A stretch of 64,000 bases of DNA, from contig NZ_CP064939.1 in the NCBI RefSeq assembly GCF_015679185.1, positions 4,774,001 through 4,838,000 on the forward strand, in the 5' to 3' direction. Origin of the DNA: Pedobacter endophyticus (lineage in GTDB: Bacteria > Bacteroidota > Bacteroidia > Sphingobacteriales > Sphingobacteriaceae). Each line of letters starts with the position of its first letter. Within the stretch, counting starts at the first letter, position 1. This document shows positions 1-9,065 of the stretch, in pieces. The notes under the pieces are model-generated. The model was not told the origin of the DNA. It did no database searches and worked only from the letters and a program-made list of their open reading frames with translations. Position numbers and translations under genes: made by a program.

Positions 1-1350
1 GATGCAAAGGAAAAAGCAGGCTCATTTCTTGCTTATTTGGAAAATCCAGACGAAATCGTCGCAATAACAAAAATAAACTCTACAAACATAGAACTAATTA
101 ATGGAAAGGGGGACTCTTTTAAAGAGAATATACCCAAATTTTTAGAAAGATGGTCTGATAATGTAATGTTTCTCGAAGCTGGAGACATAAAACATGAAAG
201 AAACATATTAACAAACAAAGTTTTAAGCATTATAGTTTCAGAAAAAAAATATTTATTCGTTTTTTTTCTATTCGTTGCTTTTTTTTTAATGCTAGTCAAA
301 AATGAAAACTATATTTTTAATAGTATTGTTTTTGGTCTTAATTTTATTGGTTTACTTTTAAGCAATAAAATATCTATTTTAAAAAATAGTGACGAAGAAA
401 GTAGCGTATGTAAGCTAATAAAAGGTGGAGATTGTAAATCGCTCACAAAAAGCACTAGATTTTTAAATCTATTTGAATATGATCGTGTTGGCATTGTGTA
501 TTTTTTGCTATTTTGTTCAATCCCAATGTACTCAAACTATATAGTTTCAGGTGGTGTGTTAACTATAATTTCATTTTTAGCCGTTTTTTTTCCATTCTAT
601 TCGATATTTTATCAGCAGTATATAGCAAAAAGCTGGTGTATACTTTGCTTACTAGTTCAAAGTTGTATTGTATTGAATTTTTTTACTTTTTTTATAAAAA
701 GAAGCTCATTTGAATATAGTTTATTTAGTTTTTTTAATTGTTTTGTTCCCATAGCGATTTTACTAGTAATCGCAAATTTTTATTTTTTGGCATTGGATTA
801 TAGAAATAAATTTGAGAATGTAATAAAAAGGCTAAATAGATTTATTAGTAATGATCAGATTTTTAACTTTTTATCATATCAAAATTTCCAAAATACAGAT
901 GTTAGAACGACAAGTCCTATCATAATTGGAAAGGAAAGAGAAATGCAGATATCATTAATAACTAATCCGTTTTGTGATTATTGCCGGGAAGCATATATAA
1001 AGGTTAAGAGGGTGATTTCTTACAATGATAATTATGCATTAAAGGTAATTTATTTGGATAACCATAATAATGAAGCTAAAGATATTTGCCTGCAATTTAT
1101 TTCTATATTTTTTCTAAGTGGTGAAAAGATATATTTAGAATCGATTGATGCATGGTATGAATGGGGAAATTTAGATCATCAAAAATGGCAGAGAAAATTT
1201 TATGTCAAAAAGTACGAATTAGCCAAAAAAATACTAATGGAGAATAAAGAATGGGCGAATCAAAATAACATAAATGAAACCCCAATGTTTTTAATAAACA
1301 ATGCTCATTTGCCAATCGAATATGAGATTGAAGATTTGAAGTATATGTAA
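1..1350 (+). CDS. C39-like/VKOR/thioredoxin fusion membrane protein (5' end outside window)
   Basis: The frame is open from the first base, so the gene starts upstream; 449 residues are visible. The first ~60 residues resemble the end of a C39-like peptidase domain. Several very hydrophobic segments follow, with a vitamin K epoxide reductase cysteine arrangement: a loop pair at about 137 and 145 and a CILC pair at 213/216. A C-terminal thioredoxin-like domain carries CDYC at 325-328. VKOR-thioredoxin fusions form disulfides in exported proteins, acting in the inner membrane and periplasm. The C39 ABC exporter and HlyD adaptor genes follow on the same strand, so a role in oxidising exported peptides is inferred. 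The gene is far more AT-rich than the rest of the window, which hints at transfer. Domain calls are by motif only. Confidence 0.82.
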   Translation, partial: DAKEKAGSFLAYLENPDEIVAITKINSTNIELINGKGDSFKENIPKFLERWSDNVMFLEAGDIKHERNILTNKVLSIIVSEKKYLFVFFLFVAFFLMLVKNENYIFNSIVFGLNFIGLLLSNKISILKNSDEESSVCKLIKGGDCKSLTKSTRFLNLFEYDRVGIVYFLLFCSIPMYSNYIVSGGVLTIISFLAVFFPFYSIFYQQYIAKSWCILCLLVQSCIVLNFFTFFIKRSSFEYSLFSFFNCFVPIAILLVIANFYFLALDYRNKFENVIKRLNRFISNDQIFNFLSYQNFQNTDVRTTSPIIIGKEREMQISLITNPFCDYCREAYIKVKRVISYNDNYALKVIYLDNHNNEAKDICLQFISIFFLSGEKIYLESIDAWYEWGNLDHQKWQRKFYVKKYELAKKILMENKEWANQNNINETPMFLINNAHLPIEYEIEDLKYM

Positions 1351-1541
1351 TATAAAAAACCTCTCGTAGCTCTGCTTCAGGGAAAAGAAAGAAAGCATGA
1401 AAAACGAAGAGTTACTATAAAAAACAACTTCTTTACCCATGGATTCTCTAAATTCTATTTTAGCACCCCCCCAGTTTATTATATACATTCATTTGATGCC
1501 AAGTACAAGTAATTAACGTATAATATCTTAAAAAATAAAAA

Positions 1542-3722
1542 TTGATTTCATTTCCTTTTTACAAACAACTTGACCAAATGGATTGTGGTCCTACCTGTTT
1601 GCGTATGATAGCTAAACATTATGGGCGCAACTACAGCTTACAGCGTTTACGAGAAATTTCAGGAATTAACCGAGAAGGTGTTTCGTTATTGGGTATCAGT
1701 CAAGCAGCTGAAAAAATAGGTTTTCGTACAACTGGAATAAGAATTAACTTAAAAAAACTTTTAGAAATAGACTTGCCATGCATTATTCATTGGCAACAAG
1801 GTCATTTTATAGTACTTTACAGAATAACAGAAGACATTTTTTACATCGCTGACCCTGCTAAAGGCCTGATAAAATATAGTATAACCGATTTTAGCCAACA
1901 TTGGTTAAGTACCAAAAATAATAGTGATGGTATAGTCTTGTTACTTTCCACATCTCCCGATTTTTATTCACAGAGTGGCGATCCGACAAAGGGCTTAAAT
2001 TTAACTTATCTGATAGGTTATCTAACCAGATACAGAAAACTGATCTTCCAACTGTTCTTGGGGCTAGGCATTGGTAGTCTATTGCAATTGATTTTACCAT
2101 TTTTAACACAATCAGTTGTCGATATTGGCATCAATACCCGCAACATCAACTTTGTTTATCTTATCCTTATTGCACAAACGATGCTTTTCTTAGGACGTCT
2201 GAGCGTTGACTTTATTCGTTCTTGGATTTTATTGCATATTAGCACAAGGATTAATATATCTGTCCTTACCGATTTTTTAATTAAGTTGATGAAACTCCCA
2301 ATGAGCTTTTTTGAAACCAAGATGACGGGTGATATTATGCAGCGAATGGATGATCAAGGTAGAATACAAAGCTTTTTAACAGGTTCATCATTAAGTACTA
2401 TTTTTTCGCTCTTCAACTTGGTAGTTTTTGCTGTGGTATTGGGTTATTATAACCTCAATATTTTTGTTGTCTTTATAGTAAGTGCCTTTTTATATAGTTT
2501 GTGGGTTGTTGCTTTCTTGAAAAAACGACGCGAACTTGATTTTAAGCGGTTTGATATTTCATCTGATAATCAGAGCAGCATTGTACAGTTGATTAGCGGT
2601 ATGCAGGAAATTAAGTTGAACAATTGTGAACAGCAAAAGCGTTGGGAATGGGAGCACATACAGGCAAGACTATTTAAATTTAGTATTAAAAGCCTGGCTT
2701 TGGGTCAATATCAACAAATAGGAGCGTTTTTCATTAATGAGGGCAAAAATATCCTCATCACTTTTATGGTAGCAAAGGCTGTAATTGATGGGCAATTAAC
2801 TTTAGGTGGCATGATGGCTGTACAGTATATTGTGGGGCAATTGAATAGCCCAATTGAACAATTGTTGGGTTTTTTGCAACAATTTCAAGACGCAAAGATT
2901 AGTTTAGAACGGCTAAACGAAATACACGAGATGAAAGATGAAGAGCCGATAGAAACTAACTTTATAAATAATTTGCCAACGAATAAAAACATTAGCTTAC
3001 ACAATGTAACTTTCAGCTACCCCGGTGCAGGTAACGAACCTGTTCTGCAAAACATCAACCTTAGTATTCCTCAAGGCAAAACTACGGCCATAGTAGGCAT
3101 GAGTGGTAGCGGAAAGACCACTATATTAAAATTGCTATTACGTATTTACGAAGTAGAAAAAGGAGATATCAAGATTGGCAATACCTACTTAAATCAGATT
3201 GGTTATCGTTATTGGAGAGGCAAGTGTGGCGTAGTAATGCAAGACGGATTTATATTTTCGGATACAATAGCCCGTAATATTGTTGTAAATGATTATTATC
3301 CTGACCTCGAAAGACTAAACCACGCCATAAAAATAGCTAATGTCAGTAAATTTATAGAAGACTTGCCGTTAGGTATCAATACCAAAATTGGTGCAGCCGG
3401 AAACGGTATAAGTCAAGGGCAACGCCAACGTATGCTTATTGCAAGAGCCGTTTATAAAAACCCAGAATATATCTTTTTTGATGAAGCTACAAACGCTTTG
3501 GATGCCAATAATGAAAGGATAATTATGGAGAATTTGGAGCAGTTTTTTAAAGGCCGTACCGTTGTGGTTGTTGCCCATCGTTTAAGTACAGTAAAGAATG
3601 CAGATAATATAATAGTGTTGGATAAGGGTGCAATTATTGAGGAAGGAACACACACTGAATTAACTAAAAGTAAAGGTGAGTATTATCAGTTGGTGAAGAA
3701 TCAATTGGAATTAGGAAATTAA
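1542..3722 (+). CDS. Peptidase-domain ABC exporter (C39 bacteriocin-type)
   Basis: This 726-residue protein fuses a C39 cysteine protease, a six-helix ABC membrane domain and an ATPase. The protease shows Q9, C15 in MDCGPTC, H88 and D104, the usual oxyanion and catalytic set. The ATPase has a Walker A GMSGSGKTT near 518, a variant signature ISQGQRQRM near 624, Walker B FFDEATNALD near 645 and an H-loop in VVAHRLST. Such proteins cut double-glycine leaders and export the peptide. The start is a TTG, because the first ATG in frame would remove Q9 and sit next to the catalytic cysteine. The HlyD adaptor follows within 20 bp, forming an operon. No precursor peptide gene was found nearby, so the cargo is unknown. 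Confidence 0.93.
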   Translation: MISFPFYKQLDQMDCGPTCLRMIAKHYGRNYSLQRLREISGINREGVSLLGISQAAEKIGFRTTGIRINLKKLLEIDLPCIIHWQQGHFIVLYRITEDIFYIADPAKGLIKYSITDFSQHWLSTKNNSDGIVLLLSTSPDFYSQSGDPTKGLNLTYLIGYLTRYRKLIFQLFLGLGIGSLLQLILPFLTQSVVDIGINTRNINFVYLILIAQTMLFLGRLSVDFIRSWILLHISTRINISVLTDFLIKLMKLPMSFFETKMTGDIMQRMDDQGRIQSFLTGSSLSTIFSLFNLVVFAVVLGYYNLNIFVVFIVSAFLYSLWVVAFLKKRRELDFKRFDISSDNQSSIVQLISGMQEIKLNNCEQQKRWEWEHIQARLFKFSIKSLALGQYQQIGAFFINEGKNILITFMVAKAVIDGQLTLGGMMAVQYIVGQLNSPIEQLLGFLQQFQDAKISLERLNEIHEMKDEEPIETNFINNLPTNKNISLHNVTFSYPGAGNEPVLQNINLSIPQGKTTAIVGMSGSGKTTILKLLLRIYEVEKGDIKIGNTYLNQIGYRYWRGKCGVVMQDGFIFSDTIARNIVVNDYYPDLERLNHAIKIANVSKFIEDLPLGINTKIGAAGNGISQGQRQRMLIARAVYKNPEYIFFDEATNALDANNERIIMENLEQFFKGRTVVVVAHRLSTVKNADNIIVLDKGAIIEEGTHTELTKSKGEYYQLVKNQLELGN

Positions 3723-3739
3723 AATAATTGGAGATCAAT

Positions 3740-5029
3740 ATGCCCGAGCACGAACATATATCTATTGAAATTAATAGTGAAGAGATACAAGAAATTATTG
3801 CCGCAGTTCCTGATTGGATTATACGGTGGGGTATAACATTGGTTTTTTTTGTGTTAGGAGGAATTATTTTGCTTTCAGCTTTTATAGAGTATCCTGATAT
3901 TGTTAAGGTCAATTTAAAAGTAAATTCCTTAAATGCACCAAAAGCAGTTTTTTCAAAACAAAGTGGAAAATTAATAAGTTTACTTGTAGAGGATGGGCAA
4001 AAAGTAACAAAAAATCAATTACTTGCTTTTTTTGAAAGTACGGCAGACCCAAATGATGTCCTAAAGCTTTCCGAAAAATTAAAAGAAATCCAAAATGATA
4101 TTTTTAATTTAAATAATCAACAGGTTTTCAAATTGCCAATAAATTTAAATTTGGGCGAAATACAAGGAAATTATCAACGCTTTTATCAAGAGTACCTACA
4201 ATATCAATCTACTCAAAAAAATGGCTATTACTTAAGCCAAATGGCTTTTTTAGAGCGAGACTTAAGTGCTATTAAAAATTTAAAAAGTCAAATTTTAAAA
4301 CAAAGACAAATTCAATTAAAGGAATACGCTAATTCGGAAAGTGAATACAGAGCGTATAAACAATTATATACCAAAAAGGTAATTTCTAGGAGTGAGTTTA
4401 TTCAGCAGGAAAATAAGTATTTAGCTGCAAAATATCCTTTACAGCAAACCGAAACTTCGGTGTTGAATAATACCAGCAGCTATATTGCAAAGGAAAAAGA
4501 ACTAGCTGAGTTGCGAAATACCATTACCCAGCAACAAGCTAAATTTGTGCAGGCTTTAAACCAATGTATTACAGAATGTGAAGCTTGGACACAGCAACAC
4601 ATTTTGCGTGCACCTATCGCTGGTAAAGTAAGTTTTGCAGGCATTCTGCAACAAAACCAAAATATAGCAAGTAACCAAGAAGTGTTTATTATTAACCCCG
4701 GCAACACTGATTTTTTTGGAGAAGTACAAATACCGCAATATAATATGGGCAAAATACATATTGGTGTACGTACTTTAGTTAAATTGCAAAGTTATCCATT
4801 TGAACAGTATGGTATGATTAGAGGAAAATTGACCTATTTATCTGATGCAGCCTATCGTGATAGTGTTTTTATCGCCAAGGTCAGCTTTGATAAAATTGAA
4901 AATAAAGAATCAATGCATAAAATTGTTTTAAAAAATGGCATGTTGGCAGAGGCCATGATTATTACCGAAGAAAGTTCTTTGTTACAGCGATTTTTCAGAA
5001 ATATTACAAAAATGATAGGTAATTCTTAA
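3740..5029 (+). CDS. HlyD-family periplasmic adaptor
   Basis: This 429-residue protein is the membrane-fusion partner of the ABC exporter just upstream. A cytoplasmic stretch of about 30 residues precedes one membrane helix (WGITLVFFVLGGIILLSAF). Two lipoyl half-motifs follow (SKQSGKLISLLVEDGQKV and LRAPIAGKVSF) on either side of a long coiled coil rich in Q, K and E, then a beta-barrel region. I chose the ATG at 3740, with GGAG at 3730-3733, over an in-frame TTG four codons earlier. Adaptors of this type link the inner-membrane exporter to an outer-membrane TolC-like channel; no such channel gene lies in the window. Confidence 0.9.
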   Translation: MPEHEHISIEINSEEIQEIIAAVPDWIIRWGITLVFFVLGGIILLSAFIEYPDIVKVNLKVNSLNAPKAVFSKQSGKLISLLVEDGQKVTKNQLLAFFESTADPNDVLKLSEKLKEIQNDIFNLNNQQVFKLPINLNLGEIQGNYQRFYQEYLQYQSTQKNGYYLSQMAFLERDLSAIKNLKSQILKQRQIQLKEYANSESEYRAYKQLYTKKVISRSEFIQQENKYLAAKYPLQQTETSVLNNTSSYIAKEKELAELRNTITQQQAKFVQALNQCITECEAWTQQHILRAPIAGKVSFAGILQQNQNIASNQEVFIINPGNTDFFGEVQIPQYNMGKIHIGVRTLVKLQSYPFEQYGMIRGKLTYLSDAAYRDSVFIAKVSFDKIENKESMHKIVLKNGMLAEAMIITEESSLLQRFFRNITKMIGNS

Positions 5030-5116
5030 TTTTTTTTTATTATTTCGGGTCAAGAAAAACCCATGTCAAAACATTATAAAGGTTACATGCATCCTCTGTA
5101 AGTCTTTTTCAAAATT

Positions 5117-5560
5117 TTATTTCCCTCCACCTCTATACCTAATTAGCAGCTCTCGTTTAAAAGCCTCCTGTGCCCGATAGAACTTGCCTACCACTTTAAT
5201 TGGCAACGACGATTTGAGCTTGGCGTAATATTTTTTCTCTATATTCAGATCGCGTTGTCTCAGATCAAATTCGCTGGTAATTAAGCTTTGTACCTGTGCA
5301 TCGCTCAAATTATCAATTTCGGTAACCTTACGGAAAGAGATCATTTTTTGCATACGCTCTTTACGCAGGGCACTTTGCTCACTCTGCATGTTGTTATAAA
5401 TCGGCCAAAATATCTTTGCTTCCTCAGGCGACAAGTCGAGCTTTTGGGTAAAATAGGCAATTTTTAACGATTCTATTTCTTCACCTTTTGGGCGCTGCGC
5501 CAAAGCGGTTAAGGGTAATAAAAACATTAAGGCAACGAACATTAAATTCTTCATTTTCAT
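5117..5560 (-). CDS. Spy/CpxP-like periplasmic protein of the sigma operon
   Basis: This 147-residue protein has a clear signal peptide (residues 1-22, ending ALAQ). The mature part is alpha-helical and highly charged, with LDLSPEEAKIFWPIYNNM, which resembles the helical repeats of Spy/CpxP-type chaperones, though the LTxxQ signature is not strict. It lies downstream of the ECF sigma factor and anti-sigma-like genes on the same strand with a gap of about 75 bp. A role as periplasmic sensor or chaperone of that sigma pathway is inferred from position. Most of its length has no catalytic motif. Confidence 0.7.
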   Translation of the reverse strand: MKMKNLMFVALMFLLPLTALAQRPKGEEIESLKIAYFTQKLDLSPEEAKIFWPIYNNMQSEQSALRKERMQKMISFRKVTEIDNLSDAQVQSLITSEFDLRQRDLNIEKKYYAKLKSSLPIKVVGKFYRAQEAFKRELLIRYRGGGK

Positions 5561-5635
5561 CTGTTAATTTATGTTTTCAATGGTGATGAAGCTATCACGA
5601 CTTCACGTCGAAACGCAAAATCATGATCGTTACAA

Positions 5636-6289
5636 TTAGTTATTTAAAGCCTGAGTTAAATCGCTCGAAGAGAAATTACTCAAGATGTAGTTTTCCATTT
5701 CTGTATCTGACGCAGAAGTAGTTTTTGACGCGACTGTATTTTGGGCTTCGAGGTGCTCAATAATTGTACTCTCGTCAATATCGTAAAGGAACTGATCGGT
5801 TGCCAGGTCTGCCGTTGTTGTTTGTACGTTTGGAATGGCTGGACTGCTATTTTGATAAAAATAAGCCCCAACAGATGCCATTAAAACAAAGCAGGCTGCA
5901 CTGGCGTATTTGAATATATCTCGTCGCCACATTGGAACTATTTTGGCCACTTTTTTAGGCTCAGCAGCGGCAATTTTATCTGCAATTCGGCTTTGCAAGC
6001 TGTCGAAATAGTTTTCGGGAACAGCAAAAGCATTTTGCATCAAAGCAGGTTGAGAAAATTTGATATTCGTTTCGATACGTTCCGTTAATTCTTCGAAATA
6101 TTGTTCCGGAACCTGAAAACTGGTATTCGTGGTCTTTTCCTTTAACCTATCCAGAAAAAAGGCCGAAAGCGTAATTTCCTCAGCACTTTCGAAATAATTA
6201 GCTGGAACAGCAAAAGGATTAGTTTTGGCCATTGCTGCCAGCACTGGTGCATCCCTTTCCCAATCGTTATTTTCTACATTTTCAATCAT
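5636..6289 (-). CDS. Anti-sigma-like single-pass membrane protein with tripled VPxxYF motif
   Basis: This protein of about 217 residues has one membrane helix near residues 128-146, a cytoplasmic N-terminal half and a periplasmic tail of about 70 residues. The N-terminal half holds three copies of one motif: NPFAVPANYFESAEEI (26-41), SFQVPEQYFEELTERI (59-74) and NAFAVPENYFDSLQSRI (87-103). No zinc-type HxxxCxxC anti-sigma motif is visible. It starts 34 bp after the sigma factor gene, so the two are probably co-transcribed; anti-sigma function is inferred from topology and position. The start could be the GTG at 6292 or the adjacent ATG at 6289; I prefer the ATG. It could also be a membrane protein without sigma binding. 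Confidence 0.72.
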   Translation of the reverse strand: MIENVENNDWERDAPVLAAMAKTNPFAVPANYFESAEEITLSAFFLDRLKEKTTNTSFQVPEQYFEELTERIETNIKFSQPALMQNAFAVPENYFDSLQSRIADKIAAAEPKKVAKIVPMWRRDIFKYASAACFVLMASVGAYFYQNSSPAIPNVQTTTADLATDQFLYDIDESTIIEHLEAQNTVASKTTSASDTEMENYILSNFSSSDLTQALNN

Positions 6290-6322
6290 CACTTATATAT
6301 GATACAATTTCGGCGCAAAGGT

Positions 6323-6883
6323 TTAATAGTCTATTTCATCATTTGTGATAAAAGCTTCGATTTTTTTTGCAGCGATGTGAAATGATGCTTTTAATGCGCC
6401 AACAGATGTGCCCAGCACTTCCGATATTTCTTCATATTTCATGTCGTCGAAGTATTTCATGTTGAAAATGATGCGTTGCTTTTCGGGAAGGGTAAGAATA
6501 GCTTTTTGCAACTTGAGCTCCAATTTATCGCCATTGAAATAAGATGAGGCGACGAGGTTTTCTGCGAGTTCTGACGACACTTCATCTAACGGCGTATTGT
6601 TTTTCTGCTTTTGTTTGTTCAAAAAAGTGATGGATTCGTTTGTCGCAATGCGATAAATCCACGTGTAGAGTTGTGAGTCGCTTCTAAACTTTTCGAGGTT
6701 TTTCCAAACCTTTACAAAAACTTCCTGCAGCAAGTCGTCGCAGTCATCATGATTGAGCACCAATCGTCGGATGTGCCAGTAAATTTTCTGCTGATATTTC
6801 TTTAATAACAAGTTAAAAGCTTCATTTCGAGTACGCTCGACAGCAAACATGGCTAGTATTTCTGAATCTTCGACTTGTTTCAT
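6323..6883 (-). CDS. ECF-family RNA polymerase sigma factor
   Basis: This 186-residue protein has the two domains of an extracytoplasmic-function sigma factor. Region 2 spans about residues 20-90, with DDCDDLLQEVFVKVWKNL and the promoter-melting segment FRSDSQLYTWIYRIATNE. Region 4 spans about 128-178, with LPEKQRIIFNMKYFDDMKYEEI and a helix-turn-helix in EISEVLGTSVGALKASF. It is the first gene of a three-gene unit with the anti-sigma-like and Spy-like proteins. The 228 bp upstream contain no gene and only a weak TATTTTG-like -7 box. Its regulon cannot be read from this window. Confidence 0.93.
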   Translation of the reverse strand: MKQVEDSEILAMFAVERTRNEAFNLLLKKYQQKIYWHIRRLVLNHDDCDDLLQEVFVKVWKNLEKFRSDSQLYTWIYRIATNESITFLNKQKQKNNTPLDEVSSELAENLVASSYFNGDKLELKLQKAILTLPEKQRIIFNMKYFDDMKYEEISEVLGTSVGALKASFHIAAKKIEAFITNDEIDY

Positions 6884-7111
6884 TAACGGGACAGTTATTT
6901 ATTTTATCGCAAGGTTATTTAACAGAAAGACACAAAATACACCAGATATACTCAGTGTAATTTTGCGTCTTACTGATTTTATTCCTAAAATCTTTGGTCT
7001 AATCTACTACTTAAACAAGAAAGATCAAAAGGTAGCACGTTTCAATAATTCTGAACACGAAACACGTTAGGAGTATCATCCTTTTGTATCTCGAAAATCC
7101 ATAAATCGTGT

Positions 7112-8068
7112 TTATTTTTTCCTGCCAATTACTTTCTGTACCGCTTCAACGATGTTAACCGTATCTAAGCCGTATTTTGCCATTAATTGATCAGGTGTTC
7201 CGCTTTCGCCGAAAGTGTCGTTAGTGGCTACAAACTCTTGTGGAGTTGGCAATTCTGTAGTGAGTAGGCGGGCAACGCTTTCGCCCAAACCGCCAAACTT
7301 GTTGTGCTCCTCGCAGGTAACTACACAACCTGTTTTCTTAACCGATTTTAAGATGGCTTCGTCATCCAGCGGTTTAATGGTGTGAATGTTTATAATTTCG
7401 GCATCGATGCCCATATCCGCTAGTTTTTCGCCAGCCTCAATTGCTTTCCAAACCATGTGTCCGGTTGCAATAATGGTTACGTCGGTACCTTCGTTCACCA
7501 TCCACGCTTTACCAATCTCAAACTTTTGGTCAGGATCTGTAAATACAGGAATAACGGGGCGACCGAAGCGTAAATAAACGGGACCTTCGTACTCGGCAAT
7601 GGCCATTGTAGCGGCCTTGGTTTGATTGTAATCGCAAGGATTGATTACCACCATTCCAGGCAACATTTTCATTAAGCCGATATCTTCTAAAATTTGGTGT
7701 GTAGCACCATCTTCACCTAAGGTTAGCCCAGCATGCGATGCGCAAATTTTAACGTTTTTGTTAGAATAAGCTACAGATTGGCGAATTTGATCGTAAACGC
7801 GACCTGTAGAAAAATTGGCAAATGTTCCGGTAAATGGAATTTTACCACCAATTGTCATTCCGGCTGCAATACCGATCATATTTGCTTCTGCAATGCCCAC
7901 CTGGGTAAATCGCTCAGGAAAATCTTTAATAAAAGCATCCATTTTAAGCGATCCAACTAAGTCGGCACAAAGTGCAACAACGTTTTCGTTTTTCTTTCCA
8001 GCTTCGTGTAAGCCAGCTCCGAATCCCGAACGTGTATCTTTTTTCTCTGTGTATGTATATTTTTTCAC
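7112..8068 (-). CDS. Transketolase, C-terminal subunit
   Basis: This 318-residue protein is the pyrimidine-binding plus C-terminal half of a transketolase. The glutamate that activates thiamine diphosphate is in VGIAEANMIGIAAG (E61), followed by a conserved ASHAGLTLGEDGATHQ segment. With the N-terminal subunit encoded just upstream it would move two-carbon units between sugar phosphates in the non-oxidative pentose phosphate pathway. Split transketolases are known in many bacteria and archaea. The subunit genes are separated by 125 bp holding a heptad array. A DXS or dehydrogenase E1 role is less likely because there is no lipoyl partner nearby. Confidence 0.92.
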   Translation of the reverse strand: MKKYTYTEKKDTRSGFGAGLHEAGKKNENVVALCADLVGSLKMDAFIKDFPERFTQVGIAEANMIGIAAGMTIGGKIPFTGTFANFSTGRVYDQIRQSVAYSNKNVKICASHAGLTLGEDGATHQILEDIGLMKMLPGMVVINPCDYNQTKAATMAIAEYEGPVYLRFGRPVIPVFTDPDQKFEIGKAWMVNEGTDVTIIATGHMVWKAIEAGEKLADMGIDAEIINIHTIKPLDDEAILKSVKKTGCVVTCEEHNKFGGLGESVARLLTTELPTPQEFVATNDTFGESGTPDQLMAKYGLDTVNIVEAVQKVIGRKK

Positions 8069-8130
8069 CTTGTTTATATTTTTATTTAGCTGCGTTCAAG
8101 CTTGCTCCGCAGGTTTCCATTCTGTTTTTA

Positions 8131-8193
8131 GATATGAGATTTTAGATATTCGATATGAGACTCAAATCTCATATCTCACATCTCTAATCTTAT
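8131..8193 (-). repeat. 7-bp phased array between the transketolase genes
   Basis: On the + strand the bases read as nine consecutive heptads without slippage: gatatga, gatttta, gatattc, gatatga, gactcaa, atctcat, atctcac, atctcta, atctta. The left and right halves are complementary, giving a hairpin with perfect 13-bp arms (8130-8142 and 8164-8176) in the transcript joining the two transketolase subunit genes. It could tune the relative expression of the subunits; that is inference. Confidence 0.75.
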
Positions 8194-9039
8194 TTAGTAA
8201 TCCCCTAATGTTTCGGGCAATTGGGCCAAGGCTGTGGCCAACTGCTCATCATTTGGAGCCGTTCCGTGCCATTTATGCGTACCCATCATATAATCTACAC
8301 CAGCACCCATTTGTGTGCTCATCAAATTTAGGATTGGCTTACCTTTTCCTGTTAACGTTTTGGCGTAATGCAAACCTTCAACAATAGAACGCATGTCGTT
8401 TCCATCGGTGTTGATTACATGCCAGCCAAATGCTTCAAATTTAGCCTGTAAGCTATCTAACGAAAGTACTTTTTTAGTCGGGCCATCAATTTGCTGTCCA
8501 TTGTAATCTACGCTGCAAATTAAGGTGTCCAATTCATGAAAAGGTGCAAACATTGCAGCTTCCCAGTTTTGGCCCTCTTGCAGTTCTCCATCACCGTGTA
8601 AGGTGAAAACATACGATTTGTCGCCGTTTAACCTTTTGGTTAATGCAGCACCAATCGCTACCGACATGCCCTGGCCTAAGGAGCCCGAAGCAATACGAAT
8701 GCCGGGTAAACCTTCGTGCGTGGTTGGGTGACCTTGCAATCTCGAATCCAGCTTACGAAAAGTTGCCAGTTCACTTTTATCAAAATACCCCGCATGGGCC
8801 AACGTGCTGTACCATACAGGCGATATATGTCCGTTTGAAAGGAAGAACAAATCTTCGCCAACACCGTCCATACTAAAATCCTTTTTATGATTTAACACCT
8901 CAAAATACAAGGCGGTAAAAAAATCGGCACAGCCTAGTGAACCACCAGGGTGGCCCGATTGGCATCCATGAACCATTCTCACGATATCTCGTCTTATTTG
9001 CGAGGCAATATCTTCTAGCTCTTTAATTGTATGTTTCAT
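8194..9039 (-). CDS. Transketolase, N-terminal subunit
   Basis: This 281-residue protein is the diphosphate-binding half of a transketolase. It shows H30 in SGHPGGSLGCADF and the thiamine diphosphate/magnesium motif GDGELQEGQNW (149-159) ending with N180 in VDYNGQQIDG. It is expected to pair with the C-terminal subunit encoded downstream to form one active enzyme. A TAACTTTG -7 box lies 26 bp before the ATG. Full-length transketolases are about 660 residues; the two proteins together give about 600, so the split enzyme looks complete. Confidence 0.93.
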   Translation of the reverse strand: MKHTIKELEDIASQIRRDIVRMVHGCQSGHPGGSLGCADFFTALYFEVLNHKKDFSMDGVGEDLFFLSNGHISPVWYSTLAHAGYFDKSELATFRKLDSRLQGHPTTHEGLPGIRIASGSLGQGMSVAIGAALTKRLNGDKSYVFTLHGDGELQEGQNWEAAMFAPFHELDTLICSVDYNGQQIDGPTKKVLSLDSLQAKFEAFGWHVINTDGNDMRSIVEGLHYAKTLTGKGKPILNLMSTQMGAGVDYMMGTHKWHGTAPNDEQLATALAQLPETLGDY

Positions 9040-9065
9040 TAAAATAAGAGGTTGTTGTTACAAAG

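Noticed and set aside
1397..1420. Mini-frame MKNEELL in front of the ABC exporter, like a peptide leader start
   Set aside because: It stops after seven residues, and no frame continues it by a single shift to a GG motif.
1291..1488. Minus-strand ORF beginning MYIINWGGAKIEF, which looks like a GG peptide leader
   Set aside because: The part before GG is too short for a leader, and the frame overlaps the end of the VKOR gene in antisense. It is probably a shadow.
5030..5116. Terminator hairpin GGGT/ACCC between HlyD and the Spy-like gene
   Set aside because: The stem is only 4 bp and has no clean T run, so it is not supported as a terminator.
7815..8387. 190-codon plus-strand ORF opposite the transketolase genes
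   Set aside because: It is antisense to two well-supported genes and crosses the heptad array; no family features are present.
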